Below, piece after piece: positions 63,916 through 64,000 of a stretch of DNA of 64,000 bases; within the stretch, counting starts at the first letter, position 1, and the number at the start of each line of letters is the position of its first letter. A program made the translations under genes and the position numbers. The notes beneath the pieces were generated by a model that saw only the letters and a list, made by a program, of their open reading frames with translations, searched no databases and was not told where the DNA came from. Origin of the DNA: Hoeflea marina (GTDB lineage: Bacteria > Pseudomonadota > Alphaproteobacteria > Rhizobiales > Rhizobiaceae); contig NZ_QGTR01000006.1 of NCBI RefSeq assembly GCF_003182275.1, positions 124,001 to 188,000 on the forward strand, given 5' to 3'.

Positions 63916-64000
63916 TCAGCGGCCGCTGCGCTTCTCGCTGTCGAGATGGGCCATCTGCGCCTCGGCGTAGCGAGCACCCGCGGCAGCGTCCTTCGGAACC
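63916..64000 (-). CDS. C-terminus of an unidentified protein (cut by window edge)
   Basis: The last 27 codons of a minus-strand gene, reading VPKDAAAGARYAEAQMAHLD and then SEKRSGR before the stop at 63916. The RY-EAQM-HLDSE pattern resembles the ends of some aldo/keto reductases in rhizobia, but 27 residues are too few for an assignment. It converges with the chemoreceptor. Confidence 0.5.
   Translation of the reverse strand, partial: VPKDAAAGARYAEAQMAHLDSEKRSGR

Overview
The window is high-GC DNA packed with short-spaced genes on both strands. It is the chromosome of an alphaproteobacterium of the order Hyphomicrobiales, most like the Rhizobiaceae and their marine relatives. The signs are the order lgt / MidA-like methyltransferase / pgeF / M24 protein / lipoprotein / prs, the block lsrB-trxB-lrp / LPS glycosyltransferase / greA, a 1163-residue CarB, and small DUF1127, DUF1344 and BA14K proteins. 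The genus is not determined; a marine relative such as Hoeflea is a guess based on the proteobacterial sortase system.

Region 1 (1-14.7 kb) is mostly housekeeping: pth (cut by the window edge), rplY, a LysR gene followed by a chromate-type transporter and an FMN reductase, prs, a lipoprotein, a metal-site-less M24 protein, pgeF, a MidA-like methyltransferase, lgt, ubiK, a YbjN protein, proC, a frameshifted csaA and an EnvZ-type sensor kinase. Region 2 (14.9-21.6 kb) is an accessory block: a TRAP operon (dctP-dctQ-dctM-amidase-52-residue membrane protein) and a Cache-type chemoreceptor. The block lies between the sensor kinase and the OmpR-type response regulator that I infer to be its partner. 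Region 3 (21.8-27.3 kb) holds that regulator with a MarR gene, ilvE, hpd with a divergent Lrp regulator, a metallo-beta-lactamase-fold hydrolase and a BA14K protein.

Region 4 (27.7-39.2 kb) is envelope-centred: a family-25 glycosyltransferase overlapping an O-antigen ligase/polymerase, a cold-shock protein, a DUF1344 protein, a DMT exporter, unknown and DUF1499 proteins, a PQQ-type sugar dehydrogenase, a PH-domain membrane protein, a class GN sortase with its VIT/VWA substrate carrying an LPQTATG sorting signal, and an EAL protein. Region 5 (39.3-46 kb) has a class I aminotransferase, an ECF sigma factor with a small membrane partner, a VOC protein with LysR, an SDR/4-TM pair and msrP.

Region 6 (46-57.4 kb) starts with a small RNA that I identify as AbcR-type, behind an 8+8 bp inverted repeat centred at about -65 and next to the lsrB/vtlR regulator. 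Then come trxB, lrp, an LpsB-like glycosyltransferase and greA. An AT-richer stretch with an unknown secreted protein and a nucleoside-hydrolase-like protein, plus a HicAB toxin-antitoxin pair, lies between greA and carB. Region 7 (57.7-64 kb) has a perfect 26-bp tandem duplication, ynfA, an ArsR regulator divergent from an MFS exporter with a clear dyad between them, a cytochrome c, a YpfJ-type metallopeptidase and a CHASE3 chemoreceptor.

I saw no tRNA, rRNA, insertion sequence, CRISPR array or origin. The points most worth follow-up are the sortase/substrate pair, the AbcR-LsrB locus with its candidate operator, the split two-component pair, the TRAP-amidase operon with its 52-residue gene, and the M24 protein with no metal ligands.
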